Assembly: GCA_947452365.1 (NCBI GenBank)
Contig: CANGCO010000006.1
Coordinates: 1-64,000 of the forward strand
Reading direction: 5' to 3'
Length of the DNA: 64,000 nt
Origin: Caulobacteraceae bacterium
GTDB lineage: Bacteria > Pseudomonadota > Alphaproteobacteria > Caulobacterales > Caulobacteraceae
The stretch's first letter is position 1, and each line of letters begins with the position of its first letter. The notes under the pieces were generated by a model. The model had not been told where the DNA came from and made no database searches. It was given only the letters and a program-made list of their open reading frames with translations. The position numbers and the translations under genes are program-made. This document shows positions 42,565-51,983 of the stretch, piece after piece.

Positions 42565-43821
42565 CTAGCCGGGAATCCGCACGGGCAGGGTTTCATAGCC
42601 CTTGACGAAGGATGAGAAGACCCGGCGCGGCTCGCCGACCACCTCGATCATCGGCCAGCGCTTCAAGATTTCTTGCCAGACGATCTTGAGCTGCAGCTCG
42701 GCCAGACGATTGCCCACGCAGCGGTGAATACCAAAGCCAAACGACAGGTGCTGGCGTGGGCGGGCGCGGTCAATAATAAAGCTATTGGGGTTTTCGATAG
42801 CGGTCTCGTCGCGATTGCCCGAGACATACCACATCACAACCTTGTCGCCCTTTTTGATCTGCTTGCCGCCAAGCTCATAGTCCTGCAGGGCGGTGCGGCG
42901 CATATGGGCCAGCGGCGTTTGCCAGCGAATGATTTCAGGCACCATGGACTCAATCAAGGCCGGATTATCGCGCAGCTTTTGATACTCACCGGGGTTTTCG
43001 TTCAGGGCCAAGAGGCCGCCCGTGATCGAGTTGCGGGTGGTGTCATTGCCGCCAACGATCAGCAAGATCAGATTGCCCAGATATTCCATGGGCTGCATGT
43101 CGCGCGTGGCCTCATTATGGGCCATCATCGAGATCAGGTCGCCCTTGGGCTCGGCATTAATGCGCTCATTCCAAAGACCGGTGAAATAGGTCAGGCATTC
43201 GAGCAAGACCGCTTCGCGCGCCTCCTTGGTCGGGGCAAGCGGTGTGCCCTCAGCGGCCGTGGCCGTGTCGGACCAGTGGGTCAGCTTGCGTCGGTCTTCC
43301 CAGGGAAAGTCAAACAGGGTGGCCAGCATCTGGGTGGTCAGTTCGATCGAAACCCGGTCGACCCAGTCAAAGGTCTCATTAATTGGCAGGCCATCGAAAA
43401 TCGTGTTCACCCGCTCGCGAATTGTTCCCTCAAGCTTGGCCAGATTGCTCGGCGAAACGATCGGGCTAACCACCTTGCGCTGGATGTCATGCTTGGGTGG
43501 GTCCATGGCAATAAACATCGGCAGGATGAAATCGGTATCCATGTCCTGAACTGTAATGCCGCCCAGATGCGCATCGGATGAAAACACGCCGTGATTAGTA
43601 TCCACGGCCATAATGTCTTCATACTTGGTCACAGACCAATAGGGCCCAGCCTCGCTCTCGGCACAGTAATGCACCGGGTCTTCCTTGCGCAGGCGTTCGA
43701 AATAGGCCCAGTGGGCATTGGTTGACCAAAGTTCAGGATTAGAAACATCAATCTTGTCCAGCGGCGTGGTCCAGGCCTTGGCCGCCAAATCCGCCCTTAG
43801 GTCAGTCGCACCGTCGCTCAT
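42565..43821 (-). CDS. CYP153-like cytochrome P450 (alkane hydroxylase type)
   Basis: A 418-residue bacterial P450. [15 protein letters not shown] contains the haem-ligating Cys (about residue 368), [14 protein letters not shown] is the I-helix oxygen-activation motif, and [19 protein letters not shown] and [17 protein letters not shown] closely recall CYP153A enzymes, which hydroxylate the terminal carbon of medium-chain alkanes. CYP153 genes normally travel with a 2Fe-2S ferredoxin and a reductase; neither is adjacent here, so electrons must come from elsewhere. GGGAG lies six bases before the ATG. Confidence 0.9.
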   Translation of the reverse strand: MSDGATDLRADLAAKAWTTPLDKIDVSNPELWSTNAHWAYFERLRKEDPVHYCAESEAGPYWSVTKYEDIMAVDTNHGVFSSDAHLGGITVQDMDTDFILPMFIAMDPPKHDIQRKVVSPIVSPSNLAKLEGTIRERVNTIFDGLPINETFDWVDRVSIELTTQMLATLFDFPWEDRRKLTHWSDTATAAEGTPLAPTKEAREAVLLECLTYFTGLWNERINAEPKGDLISMMAHNEATRDMQPMEYLGNLILLIVGGNDTTRNSITGGLLALNENPGEYQKLRDNPALIESMVPEIIRWQTPLAHMRRTALQDYELGGKQIKKGDKVVMWYVSGNRDETAIENPNSFIIDRARPRQHLSFGFGIHRCVGNRLAELQLKIVWQEILKRWPMIEVVGEPRRVFSSFVKGYETLPVRIPG

Positions 43822-43917
43822 AGTCGTCTCCCATTATCCGTGCTGATCTTGTTGTCGCCATCGCAACAGAAAAACGCGTGTTTGTCACGCGTTCTGGTCA
43901 GGACGCGTGGTCGCAGC

Positions 43918-44547
43918 CTAGGCCGGTTCGCGCCACATGCCATAGGTTTGCGGCCCGTCGGGGGCAGGCTTGTAATCGGCAATAATCTCAAAGCCATGGC
44001 GGCGATAGAGCGCGACATTGCGCTCAGTGCTGGTTTCCAAAAAGGCAGGCCGGCCCGCGGAATCGAGCTTATCAAGTCCAGCCTTCAGCAGGCGCGAGCC
44101 AATGCCATGCCCTTGCCCCGAAGGTGTGACCCCTAAAAACCATAAATAGTCATGGGCCCGATCGGTTGGATGGAATTTATCCATGGCATTGCGGAGCGCC
44201 AATAGGCGCCCAAACCGGCCAAGCCCGGTGGTAGCCAGCAAGACCGGCAGGGCGCGCAATTCGTCCAGCCAAAACTGTGATCCCCAGGCCTCGGAGGGGA
44301 TCCAGACCGCTGCTGCCCCGCCGGCGTCTGGGCGGGTAATTTCGCCATCCCGTAGGGCCAAGTTTTCAAGGGCATATTGGAAAAACTTTAGCCGCGCCGC
44401 ATCGCAGCGCGCATCAGCTCGCACGAACCAGCTGACATGCGGGTCTGCGACAAAGGCCGCGCTCAAGTCCGCGGCCGCCAGGGCAACATCGCTTGCATCA
44501 ACACGTTTTGGGGTCTCGGCCCCGCGCCGCATGGCCTCAATATCCAT
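43918..44547 (-). CDS. GNAT-family N-acetyltransferase
   Basis: A 209-residue acyltransferase. HDYLWFLGVTPSGQGHGIGSRLLKAGLDK is the acetyl-CoA-binding motif A (Q/RxxGxG/A), preceded by a roughly 100-residue N-terminal half and followed by FLETSTERNVALYRRHGFEI (motif B). I take the ATG at 44547, with GAGGA upstream, over the ATG at 44553. The substrate is unknown; this set also includes small-molecule detoxifying acetyltransferases. It lies between the P450 and coq7 without overlap. Confidence 0.85.
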   Translation of the reverse strand: MDIEAMRRGAETPKRVDASDVALAAADLSAAFVADPHVSWFVRADARCDAARLKFFQYALENLALRDGEITRPDAGGAAAVWIPSEAWGSQFWLDELRALPVLLATTGLGRFGRLLALRNAMDKFHPTDRAHDYLWFLGVTPSGQGHGIGSRLLKAGLDKLDSAGRPAFLETSTERNVALYRRHGFEIIADYKPAPDGPQTYGMWREPA

Positions 44548-44598
44548 CACCATTTCCTCAAGTATTTTTGGACTTGGGATCAGGCTAGACCAAAATCG

Positions 44599-45162
44599 CT
44601 AGATACGCTCGCTGATCTTTATAGCCGCCCGGCACCCGGCCCGGATCAAGCCGGCCAGCAGCGGATAGCCGGGGGTTTCCAACGCCCCTTCGGCTATGGC
44701 CTCGTCGCGGTGGGCGAGTTCGTCATTGCGAAACCGGGTCAGGTCGGCGGCAAGGCCAGGGCGCTGATCGGCAACCTCAGCAATCTGGGCGGCATAGTGT
44801 TCTTCGATCACGGTCTCGACCGCGGCGGTGCAGGCATGGGCGGCTTTTTCGCCCATCAATGCTGTACCTGCACCCAAGGCAAAGCCCGCTATGCGCCAAA
44901 GCGGGGTCATCAGGGTTGGCCGCACCCTATGCTCGGTCAAGAGCTTGTCAAAAGCGGCGAGATGCTCGGCCTCATGTGCCTCCATCTCGGCCAACTTGCC
45001 GGCTATGCGCTGCTTGTCACGGGCCCTCGAAAACACAGCCCTTTGGCCGCGATAAATATGTACAGCGCCAAGCTCGCCGGCATGATCGACGCGCAAGATT
45101 TCGCCAAGCCTGGCTTGCGGCGCGCCTTGGCCGGGGCGCGCGGGGGCGGGTTTGTCGCTCAT
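44599..45162 (-). CDS. coq7: 3-demethoxyubiquinol hydroxylase
   Basis: A 187-residue di-iron monooxygenase catalysing the penultimate hydroxylation in ubiquinone synthesis. The ferritin-like four-helix motifs are RVDHAGELGAVHIYRG (Glu), EAHEAEHLAAF (ExxH), VETVIEEHYAAQ and FRNDELAHRDEA (ExxH pattern), giving the two iron sites. Hydrophobic stretches GFALGAGTALMG fit membrane association. AGG lies upstream of the ATG. It overlaps dsbB by ATGA, so the two are in one operon. Confidence 0.94.
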   Translation of the reverse strand: MSDKPAPARPGQGAPQARLGEILRVDHAGELGAVHIYRGQRAVFSRARDKQRIAGKLAEMEAHEAEHLAAFDKLLTEHRVRPTLMTPLWRIAGFALGAGTALMGEKAAHACTAAVETVIEEHYAAQIAEVADQRPGLAADLTRFRNDELAHRDEAIAEGALETPGYPLLAGLIRAGCRAAIKISERI

Positions 45163-45674
45163 GCTTTAGCCTTTTTGGTCAGGGCAGACGCCGCGCTAAA
45201 TCCGGCTAGGGTCAGGGACACAATACAGTTCCAACCGGCCATGGACAGGCCAAGCCAGACCCAGGCTGCCTCGTCACAGCGCGGCGGCTTGACCTTGGCG
45301 CCGTTTAGAAGGTCGGTCATGGACTGCAGACTAACCGTCCCGCCAGCCCCGCTGCAGGTCGTTGGCCCTGGCCACCACTTCCATTCTGCGCCCGCATGAA
45401 ACGCCGCGAGATACGCACCATAAAGAAAGATCACAGTCAGGAGCGCTGCCGCCCCGCGCCGCGCCCGCTCAGACCCGGTTAACCGGTAAAGCACAGTGCC
45501 CGCCAAGCCGACGGCCAGGGCCGCCCAATAGACCTCACGCTGTTTGAGGCAAAGCAAGCAGGGCGCCAAGCCGCCAAAGGTCTCGAAAGCATGGGCAATG
45601 GCCAGCATCAGGCCAGAGGCCAGGGCAGCGAACAAGGCTTGCCAATCGACAAGGCGGCGGATCAGAGCGGTCAT
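45159..45674 (-). CDS. dsbB: DsbB disulfide-bond formation membrane protein
   Basis: A 171-residue four-helix inner-membrane quinone oxidoreductase that reoxidises DsbA. The first periplasmic CxxC is in LAPCLLCLKQREVYWAAL. The second periplasmic loop contains WKWWPGPTTCSGAGG, with only one obvious Cys, whereas E. coli DsbB has a pair (Cys104/Cys130) around this region. Four hydrophobic helices are visible. It is directly upstream of coq7, which makes the ubiquinone DsbB uses, a sensible pairing. Confidence 0.87.
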   Translation of the reverse strand: MTALIRRLVDWQALFAALASGLMLAIAHAFETFGGLAPCLLCLKQREVYWAALAVGLAGTVLYRLTGSERARRGAAALLTVIFLYGAYLAAFHAGAEWKWWPGPTTCSGAGGTVSLQSMTDLLNGAKVKPPRCDEAAWVWLGLSMAGWNCIVSLTLAGFSAASALTKKAKA

Positions 45675-45778
45675 GCGCGTTAATCTAGCGCAGCTTTATG
45701 CCGGACCCAAGAGGCAGTCTGGTTTGGCCATGCGCTGTACAGCGGGGTCTAACCAAGCCCTCGCTAATTCTAACGACC

Positions 45779-46357
45779 CTAGCCCAGCATCTTGACTGCC
45801 AAGACGCCGCCTAAAATCACCAAGAACGCCACAGTGGTTACCAGAATCATACGCTTTTCGATCATGGCCTGGACCTGGACGCCAAAGCGTTTGATCAGAT
45901 AGGCTTCCAGAAAGAACCGGCCACCGCGGGTGGCGATGGAGGCCGCGATAAACACCGGAAAGCTGAACTGGGCTAGGCCCGAGGCTATGGTCACCAGCTT
46001 GTAAGGAATGGGGGTAAAGCCCTTGATCAGTATGACCCAGACGCCCCATTTGGCGTACCAGTCCTGAAACTGGGCGACGCCACCCGAATGACCGGTCAGG
46101 GCCAAGAGCGCATGGCCGACGGGTTCAAGATAATAGCCAATTGCATAGCCGAGCATGCCGCCCGCCACCGACGCAGCCGTGCAGATCGCCGCATAGGTAT
46201 AGGCCTTGTCGGGCTTGGCCAGGATCATTGGGGCCAACATCACATCGGGCGGAACCGGGAAAAACGAGCTTTCCGCAAATGACACAATGGCAAGCCACAG
46301 ACCCGCTAGGCGATGGCCAGACAGACCCAAGATGCGGTTATACAGGCGATGCAGCAT
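45779..46357 (-). CDS. YqaA/DedA-like membrane protein
   Basis: A 192-residue integral membrane protein of the VTT/SNARE-associated (DedA/YqaA) family. SFAESSFFPVPPDVMLAPM and GFTPIPYKLVTIASGLAQF are the conserved re-entrant segments with acidic and Pro residues. DedA relatives act in membrane lipid or undecaprenyl phosphate flipping and in membrane homeostasis. AAGGA lies seven bases before the ATG. The gene is monocistronic, 104 bases downstream-side from dsbB. Confidence 0.87.
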   Translation of the reverse strand: MLHRLYNRILGLSGHRLAGLWLAIVSFAESSFFPVPPDVMLAPMILAKPDKAYTYAAICTAASVAGGMLGYAIGYYLEPVGHALLALTGHSGGVAQFQDWYAKWGVWVILIKGFTPIPYKLVTIASGLAQFSFPVFIAASIATRGGRFFLEAYLIKRFGVQVQAMIEKRMILVTTVAFLVILGGVLAVKMLG

Positions 46358-46649
46358 GCCAAATTCCTTAAGCAGGCGGCCTGATTAGCAGGGATTTTCG
46401 CCCCTGTCCCGCTACGGATGGGTTGGCCCGAAACACAAGCTGGGTCGGTAGGGGCTGATAAAATCAGGCTCAACCTGGGTCACAGTTCTTAAAGGTAAAC
46501 GACAATGAATCAGCCAACAGGCTGAAACGTCATTAACGGGCTAGAAATTTTTATAAGTAATTATTGCTACTTAAAGGGAAGGCTTTGGGAATTCTTCACC
46601 CATCAAAACCTCACCCTTACCTAAAATATTTGCGTCTGGAGCCTTGGAT
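46358..46649. other. Intergenic region upstream of the first chemoreceptor
   Basis: About 290 bases without a gene of coding quality lie between the divergent YqaA-like and chemoreceptor genes. There is a perfect 6-bp hairpin TCAGCC-aaca-GGCTGA at 46510-46525 with no U-tract after it, and the AT content rises towards the receptor gene. An RBS (GGAG) is present at 46638. I cannot assign a promoter. Confidence 0.4.
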
Positions 46650-48584
46650 ATGAAATTTAAATCGATCAACCAGGCCTTCACGCTTGTTGGTATCACCTTG
46701 ATGATCCTGTTTGGCCTTGGCACGGGAACCGGTATCTGGGCGGTCATCAAGCTGTCGGCAGAAATGCAGGACATGTCTCGGTCGGTCCAGATCATTCGCA
46801 CCCAGATGCTGGCGGATATGAATCACGACGCGATACGCGGGGACGTGCTTTTGGCGCTTGAATCTCAGGTGCCAGGTTCAATCATCAGGCTTGACCAGGT
46901 TCGCGGGGATTCAGCGCGCCACGCCAAAGAATTTCGAGACTCGGTTCAGGAAAATCTGGCCCGCGCTTCGGACCCCAAGGTTCATGACGCCCTGGTCAAG
47001 GTGCAAGCGCCCTTGCTCGACTATCTCAACGAGGCCGAAGCCTTGCTGCAAATCGTAGCAAACGATCCGCAAAAGGTCCGCTCCGAACTGAAGGGCTTTA
47101 TGGAGAAGTTCCGCACGCTGGAAACGGCAATGTCTGATACGACCGATACGATTCAGGCGGCTATGGATCAAGAAACCAAGCGGCTAGACGAGATGGTCAA
47201 GGTGATCAAGGTCCTCACTACCCTGGCGCTGGTCCTTGGTTTGGGCATGTGTTTCCTCCTGATCATGGTTGCGAGGGCGCAGTTGGTTAAGCCACTGGTC
47301 GACGTCACCAGCAAGGTCGACCAGTTGGCCAAGGGCAATTATGAAATTGATGTCCCGACCAGTAATCGCCGCGATGAACTGGGCCTGCTGACCCGGTCCT
47401 TGGCCATTTTCAAGCAGGTTATTGCCGACCGCGCCAGCGAGGTCGAGGCGGCAGAACAACGCGCCCTACTCGAAAAGGAGCGCGAAGATAACGAGCAAAG
47501 ACGCCTAATGGCCGAACAGCAACAGGCGCAAATGGTTGCCGCCATTGGCAAGGGACTGGAGCGCCTGGCCAATGGCGATCTTTCAGCAGAATTGACGGAC
47601 CCGTTTGCGCCTGAATTTGAACGCCTTAGGGTCGATTTCAATGCGACAATCGTACACCTCAGAAAAACCATCCATGCGGTCATGACGACGGCGAATGGCA
47701 TGTATACGGGAATCGAGGAAATCAGCCGTGCATCCGATGATTTGTCGCGTCGCACCGAAACTCAAGCCGCGAGTCTTGAGCAAACTGCCGCCGCCCTTGA
47801 TGAGGTCACAGCGACGGTCGCGAGCAGTTCGGACGGCGCCCGCAAGGTGGCGAGCGCCATGTCAGATACCCGCTCAGACGCGAGCTCATCGGTTAATGTC
47901 GTTCAAAACGCCGTCACCGCCATGGGGGCAATCGAGCAATCTTCGCGCCAGATCAGCAATATTGTTGGCGTCATTGATGAGATCGCCTTCCAGACCAATC
48001 TCTTGGCCCTGAATGCCGGGGTCGAGGCGGCGAGGGCGGGCGAGGCCGGGCGCGGGTTTGCCGTGGTCGCCTCTGAAGTGCGCTCGCTCGCCCAGCGTTG
48101 CGGCGAGGCCGCCAAGGAGATTAAGGGCCTTATCAGCGCCAGTTCCGGCCAGGTGGAATCGGGTGTGCAGCTGGTTGCCGCGACCGGCGATGCCCTCGCG
48201 CGGATTGTGGCCAATATTACGGAGATCGACTCCCTGATTGCCGAGATCGCCACATCATCGAGCGAGCAGGCGACCGGCTTGAGCGAGGTCAATTCAGCGG
48301 TCAATCAGATGGACCAGGTCACCCAGCAAAATGCCGCCATGGTCGAGGAAATGTCGACCGCTGCGGCGACGCTGAAATGGGAAACGACCGAGCTCAATCG
48401 GCAGATGAGCCATTTTCGTTGGGACGCGACCGCGACGGATCTGGCGGCGCCAAAGCTCGCCGACCCAGACATTCACCGGTCGGGACCGAACAATTTGGCC
48501 GTTGCCCCGGCGCGCCTTGCCAAGCTTCCGCCCAATCTTGGCGCTGCCAACCCCGAAGATGCGCGCAGATGGGAAGGCTTTTAG
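46650..48584 (+). CDS. Membrane-bound methyl-accepting chemotaxis protein
   Basis: A 644-residue chemoreceptor. I start at the ATG at 46650 with GGAG eight bases upstream. TM1 is about residues 8-32, then a helical periplasmic sensor (about 33-187), TM2 at about 188-208, a HAMP domain ([20 protein letters not shown]), a linker coiled coil rich in Glu and Gln (to about 295), and the cytoplasmic signalling hairpin whose tip is [22 protein letters not shown] (about 443). Flanking Glu/Gln sites can be methylated. The signalling half is nearly identical in pattern to that of the receptor at 48942. There is no C-terminal CheR-tether pentapeptide. tRNA-Leu follows. Confidence 0.92.
   Translation: MKFKSINQAFTLVGITLMILFGLGTGTGIWAVIKLSAEMQDMSRSVQIIRTQMLADMNHDAIRGDVLLALESQVPGSIIRLDQVRGDSARHAKEFRDSVQENLARASDPKVHDALVKVQAPLLDYLNEAEALLQIVANDPQKVRSELKGFMEKFRTLETAMSDTTDTIQAAMDQETKRLDEMVKVIKVLTTLALVLGLGMCFLLIMVARAQLVKPLVDVTSKVDQLAKGNYEIDVPTSNRRDELGLLTRSLAIFKQVIADRASEVEAAEQRALLEKEREDNEQRRLMAEQQQAQMVAAIGKGLERLANGDLSAELTDPFAPEFERLRVDFNATIVHLRKTIHAVMTTANGMYTGIEEISRASDDLSRRTETQAASLEQTAAALDEVTATVASSSDGARKVASAMSDTRSDASSSVNVVQNAVTAMGAIEQSSRQISNIVGVIDEIAFQTNLLALNAGVEAARAGEAGRGFAVVASEVRSLAQRCGEAAKEIKGLISASSGQVESGVQLVAATGDALARIVANITEIDSLIAEIATSSSEQATGLSEVNSAVNQMDQVTQQNAAMVEEMSTAAATLKWETTELNRQMSHFRWDATATDLAAPKLADPDIHRSGPNNLAVAPARLAKLPPNLGAANPEDARRWEGF
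47737..48350 (+). repeat. Receptor signalling segment duplicated in the next chemoreceptor
   Basis: The segment from DDLSRRTE to AAMVEE of the receptor at 46650 matches, with the same length and few substitutions, the segment at about 50395-51008 of the receptor at 48942. At nucleotide level long stretches are conserved. This is the longest non-tandem repeat I see in the window and points to recent duplication or gene conversion between the two neighbouring receptors. Confidence 0.7.
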
Positions 48585-48744
48585 AAGCCGGGGACCATTC
48601 AGGAGCGAGAGCAATTGAGCCGGTGTTTGCTGCGCTTGAAAATGACGCCCACGCGTTTGATTGACCCAGGCGAAGACAGACGCATCTAAGGCTTGTTTGC
48701 GGCCATCGGCATTGCTAGAAGGGATCCTCCCAAGCCGATGGCTT

Positions 48745-48828
48745 GCCCCCGTGGTGGAATGGTAGACGCGCTCGACTCAAAATCGAGTACCGAGAGGTGT
48801 GTCAGTTCGAGTCTGACCGGGGGCACCA
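48745..48828 (+). tRNA. tRNA-Leu (anticodon CAA)
   Basis: The sequence folds as a tRNA: acceptor stem GCCCCCG/CGGGGGC, D-arm with GGAATGGTAGACGC, anticodon stem CTCGA/TCGAG around the loop CTCAAAA (anticodon CAA), a class II variable arm (TACCGAGAGGTGT), T-arm GTCAG-TTCGAGT-CTGAC, then A and an encoded CCA. A long variable arm and CAA identify tRNA-Leu reading UUG. It lies between two chemoreceptor genes; no integrase is present to suggest use as an attachment site. Confidence 0.95.
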
Positions 48829-48941
48829 CATCTTTTCAAACTTCTATTCTAAACTTCCGGCCTGTTTTGGCTGCGATATCTATTGTAATTATCGCTACAT
48901 TTAAACCAAATTTTAGGAACACCATAGGCATAGATTAGGTC

Positions 48942-51242
48942 ATGGCGCGATTTGGCGTGGCCAGTATAAGGCAATGGGGAAGCGGTGTGTTTGGTTCCAA
49001 CAAAAAGATCGCCAATCTTCAAAAGCAAATTGCCGATTCCAGCCAGATTTGTAAAGCACTTGACCTGTCTCAAGCGACAATTGTTTTCAATCTTGATGGA
49101 ACAATCATCGACGCCAATGAAAATTTCCTGAAAACAGTTGGCTATAGCCTGCCGGAAATTGTTGGCCAACACCACCGGATGTTTGTCCCGCGCGACTATG
49201 CTGAAAGTGATGACTATCGCCGGTTCTGGAGCGATCTGAACGCTGGTAAATGTGTTGCGGATAAGTTCAAGCGCGTCACAAAGCGTGGCGAGACCATCTG
49301 GCTACAGGCCAGTTATAATCCCGTTCTCGATTCTCAAGGTCGGCCCAGCAGCGTGATCAAGCTGGCCATAGACATTACGGCGGCCGAACTGGCCAGCGCC
49401 CAGTCCATCTCCAACCAGATCCTCAATGCGCTTGACCAGTCGCAGGCCAGCATAGTGTTCAATCTTGACGGCTCCATTGTCGAGGCCAATGAAAACTTCC
49501 TCAAGACGGTCGGCTATCGGGCCGAGGAGGTCGTCGGCCAGCACCACAGCCTATTTGTCGATTCCGCCTATGTTGCCAGTGAGGCCTATCGCCAGTTCTG
49601 GCGCACGCTCAATAATGGGGAATTCGTTGCCGGCAAGTTTTCGCGCTTGGGCAAGGCCGGCAATCAGATCTGGCTGCAGGCCAGCTATAATCCAGTGCTG
49701 GATGGCCAGGGCCGTCCGCACAAGGTGGTCAATTATGCCGTCGATATTACTGCCGCCGAACAGGCCAATGACTATTCTGGTGCTAACCAGATCATCAAGG
49801 CGCTCGATCAGCAGCAAGCTCGTATTGAGTTCAATCTGGATGGCACAATTATCACCGCCAATGAAAACTTCCTTCAGACCGTCGGCTATTTGCTACACGA
49901 AATTGTCGGCCAGCATCACCGCATGTTTGTGCGGCCCGCCTACGCCGCAACCGAAGCGTATCGCCGATTCTGGGGCGATCTTGCCAATGGCAAGGTTTTG
50001 TCGGGCAAGTATGAACGGGTTGGCAAGTCCGGTGACCTCATCTGGCTGCAGGCCAACTATATTCCCGTGACCGACAAGGACGGTCGTCCAGTCAAGTTGA
50101 TAAAGTTTGCGGTGAACATTACCGACGAGGAGCTGGCGGCAGCCCGCGATCATGACCTAAAGGCGCGGGCCGATTCGGCCCAGGCTCAGATGACAGAAAT
50201 CCTGGCCGATTGTCTGGCGCGGATGTCAAAGGGCGATCTGACCGCCCATATCGATATTGAGCTTGACCCCAGCTTTGCCAAGATCAAGAGCGACTATAAT
50301 AGCGCGATCGACGGCCTAGCGCGGGCCTTACGCTCTGTGACCGAAAGCACGGGCGGTATTCAAATCGGTGCCAATGAGATCACCAGCGCCTCGGATGATC
50401 TGTCGCGCCGCACCGAGCAGCAGGCGGCAAGTCTGGAAGAAACCGCTGCAGCTCTGGATCAAATCACCGCGACTGTGGCGCGCAGTTCCGAAGGTGCCCG
50501 CAAGGTGGCTAGCGCCATGACCGATGCCCGTTCGGACGCAACCCAGTCTGGCGAGGTGGTACAAAATGCCGTCAAGGCCATGGGCGAGATCGAGCAATCC
50601 TCGCGTCAGATCGGTCAGATTGTCGGTGTGATCGATGAAATCGCCTTCCAGACCAATCTTTTGGCGCTGAATGCCGGGGTCGAGGCGGCGCGGGCTGGCG
50701 ATGCGGGTCGCGGCTTTGCAGTGGTGGCGTCCGAGGTGCGTTCCTTGGCCCAGCGCTGCGGCGAGGCGGCCAAGGAGATCAAGGGCTTGATCAGTGCCAG
50801 TTCTGGCCAGGTTGATGCTGGGGTCAAGCTGGTGGCAGCAGCCGGGGAATCGCTTGTGCGGATTGTTGCCAATATTACCGAGATCGATGCCCTGATTTCT
50901 GAGATCGCCACCTCATCCACCGAGCAGGCGACGGGGCTGTCCCAGGTCAATTCTGCGGTCAATCAGATGGATCAGGTCACCCAGCAAAACGCCGCCATGG
51001 TCGAAGAGGTTACGGCGGCAGCGTCGAGCCTGCAGTCCGAAACCGCCGAACTGGCCCGGCAGATGGCGCAGTTCAATACGGGCCTTGAGGCCCCGACATT
51101 GCGTCAGATTCAGCTGGCTGATCCCGTGCGGTATAAGCCGACGAGAAATCTGGTTGCTCAGGTCCAGTCCAGACTTGCCAAGCTCCCGACCAATCTTGGC
51201 GCAGCAAAGGCCGAAGACCCTGGTCAATGGGACGAATTCTAG
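48942..51242 (+). CDS. Soluble methyl-accepting protein with three tandem PAS domains
   Basis: A 766-residue receptor with no hydrophobic transmembrane segment, so probably cytoplasmic. Three near-repeat PAS units begin at about residues 39, 163 and 287 (ALDxSQAxIxFNLDG ... GYxxxEIVGQHH ... [10 protein letters not shown]), with an exact 124-codon period, followed by a short linker (to about 435) and the signalling coiled-coil with tip [20 protein letters not shown] (about residue 565). Cofactor-binding residues in the PAS units cannot be decided from sequence, but FAD- or haem-based energy or oxygen sensing is typical for such soluble receptors. Transcribed in the same direction as the receptor before the tRNA. 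Confidence 0.92.
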   Translation: MARFGVASIRQWGSGVFGSNKKIANLQKQIADSSQICKALDLSQATIVFNLDGTIIDANENFLKTVGYSLPEIVGQHHRMFVPRDYAESDDYRRFWSDLNAGKCVADKFKRVTKRGETIWLQASYNPVLDSQGRPSSVIKLAIDITAAELASAQSISNQILNALDQSQASIVFNLDGSIVEANENFLKTVGYRAEEVVGQHHSLFVDSAYVASEAYRQFWRTLNNGEFVAGKFSRLGKAGNQIWLQASYNPVLDGQGRPHKVVNYAVDITAAEQANDYSGANQIIKALDQQQARIEFNLDGTIITANENFLQTVGYLLHEIVGQHHRMFVRPAYAATEAYRRFWGDLANGKVLSGKYERVGKSGDLIWLQANYIPVTDKDGRPVKLIKFAVNITDEELAAARDHDLKARADSAQAQMTEILADCLARMSKGDLTAHIDIELDPSFAKIKSDYNSAIDGLARALRSVTESTGGIQIGANEITSASDDLSRRTEQQAASLEETAAALDQITATVARSSEGARKVASAMTDARSDATQSGEVVQNAVKAMGEIEQSSRQIGQIVGVIDEIAFQTNLLALNAGVEAARAGDAGRGFAVVASEVRSLAQRCGEAAKEIKGLISASSGQVDAGVKLVAAAGESLVRIVANITEIDALISEIATSSTEQATGLSQVNSAVNQMDQVTQQNAAMVEEVTAAASSLQSETAELARQMAQFNTGLEAPTLRQIQLADPVRYKPTRNLVAQVQSRLAKLPTNLGAAKAEDPGQWDEF
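49056..50171 (+). repeat. Three tandem 372-bp PAS-encoding repeats
   Basis: Three units start at 49056, 49428 and 49800, each 372 bases (124 codons) long, within the receptor gene. Their proteins align without gaps over ALDx[25 protein letters not shown] and IWLQA. The equal spacing implies internal tandem duplication of one PAS module. Confidence 0.85.
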
Positions 51243-51273
51243 ATCGGTCTTATTGGGAAAACTGGAGCCCTGA

Positions 51274-51295
51274 GGGATGGCCCTGCGACCATCCC
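51274..51295. terminator. Inverted repeat between the convergent receptor and gcrA genes
   Basis: GGGATGG-ccctgcga-CCATCCC is a perfect 7-bp stem with an 8-base loop between two convergent stop codons (51242 and 51301), followed on the plus strand by CTTATTTA. It may be a shared, weak bidirectional terminator; the U-tract is poor. Confidence 0.5.
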
Positions 51296-51300
51296 CTTAT

Positions 51301-51807
51301 TTAGATGTAGCGGCGCAGCGAGCGGGCGAGTTCTGACGTGCCGCTGCGAACGCGCTTTTGCTGGGGCTGATAGGCAACCCGGGCATGATCACTGCAATAG
51401 GGGCCGTCAGAGGACCGGCGGCCGCAAAAGCTGAAACTATCGGTGGCGGGATCGCCAATTGGCCATTTGCACATATGCGCCCCAAGTGTCAGAACCGTGG
51501 CAGAGCCTGGCTCTTCCTTATAAACAGCGGGCGGTGTAGGCGAGGCTGCAACCGGTGCCGGGGCGACCGGCTCAACCCGGCGCGGCGCGGCCGGCGCTGC
51601 AACCGCAGCGCGGGGTGCGCGCGGGGCCTTGAAAGCGGGGCGGGCAGGTTGCGAAGGCGCAGCTCGGCCAGACAGGCCAAGACGATGGACCTTACCAATC
51701 ACGGCATTGCGCGTTACGCCGCCGAGTTGTTTGGCGATCTGGCTTGCGCTCAGGCCATCGGCCCAGAGTTTTTTCAGCAATTCGACCCGTTCATCTGTCC
51801 AGCCCAT
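51301..51807 (-). CDS. gcrA: GcrA cell-cycle regulator
   Basis: A 168-residue GcrA, the alphaproteobacterial regulator that binds sigma-70 polymerase and promoters methylated by CcrM at GANTC. MGWTDERVELLKKLWADGLSASQIAKQLGGVTRNAVIGKVHRLGL is the N-terminal HTH; a Pro/Ala-rich linker follows (about residues 50-110), and the sigma-binding C-terminal domain is CKWPIGDPATDSFSFCGRRSSDGPYCSDHARVAYQ. The start is the ATG at 51807, with GGAG six bases upstream. Its presence strongly supports an alphaproteobacterium, probably of Caulobacterales type. Confidence 0.95.
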   Translation of the reverse strand: MGWTDERVELLKKLWADGLSASQIAKQLGGVTRNAVIGKVHRLGLSGRAAPSQPARPAFKAPRAPRAAVAAPAAPRRVEPVAPAPVAASPTPPAVYKEEPGSATVLTLGAHMCKWPIGDPATDSFSFCGRRSSDGPYCSDHARVAYQPQQKRVRSGTSELARSLRRYI

Positions 51808-51983
51808 CTCGCACTCCAAAGGACGTTAACCTCAGGACCTATCCTAAACCAAAGCTTAACGGACACAATAGGTGGTTATAAAAAACTGAAGACCAACTAG
51901 ATATAGGGGGTCAAATATCTGGGGACAAGTTCTGGACAAGGTGTGGCTTGCGAAAAGGCGTCAATCGGGGCAAGTCTGATCCC

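Noticed and set aside
42673-43581. 302-residue plus-strand ORF
   Set aside because: Antisense to the P450 gene; the P450 motifs are unmistakable.
44437-45399. 320-residue plus-strand ORF
   Set aside because: Antisense to coq7 and dsbB; composition is that of a shadow frame.
46515-46532. Six-codon ORF ATGAATCAGCCAACAGGCTGA in the receptor leader
   Set aside because: Could be a leader peptide, but it is so short that chance is a sufficient explanation; it overlaps the 6-bp hairpin.
48745-48828. tRNA-Leu as an integration site
   Set aside because: No integrase, direct repeats of the tRNA 3' end or phage genes are present in the window.
48693-48938. 81-residue ORF over the tRNA
   Set aside because: It reads through tRNA-Leu and has no recognisable protein features.
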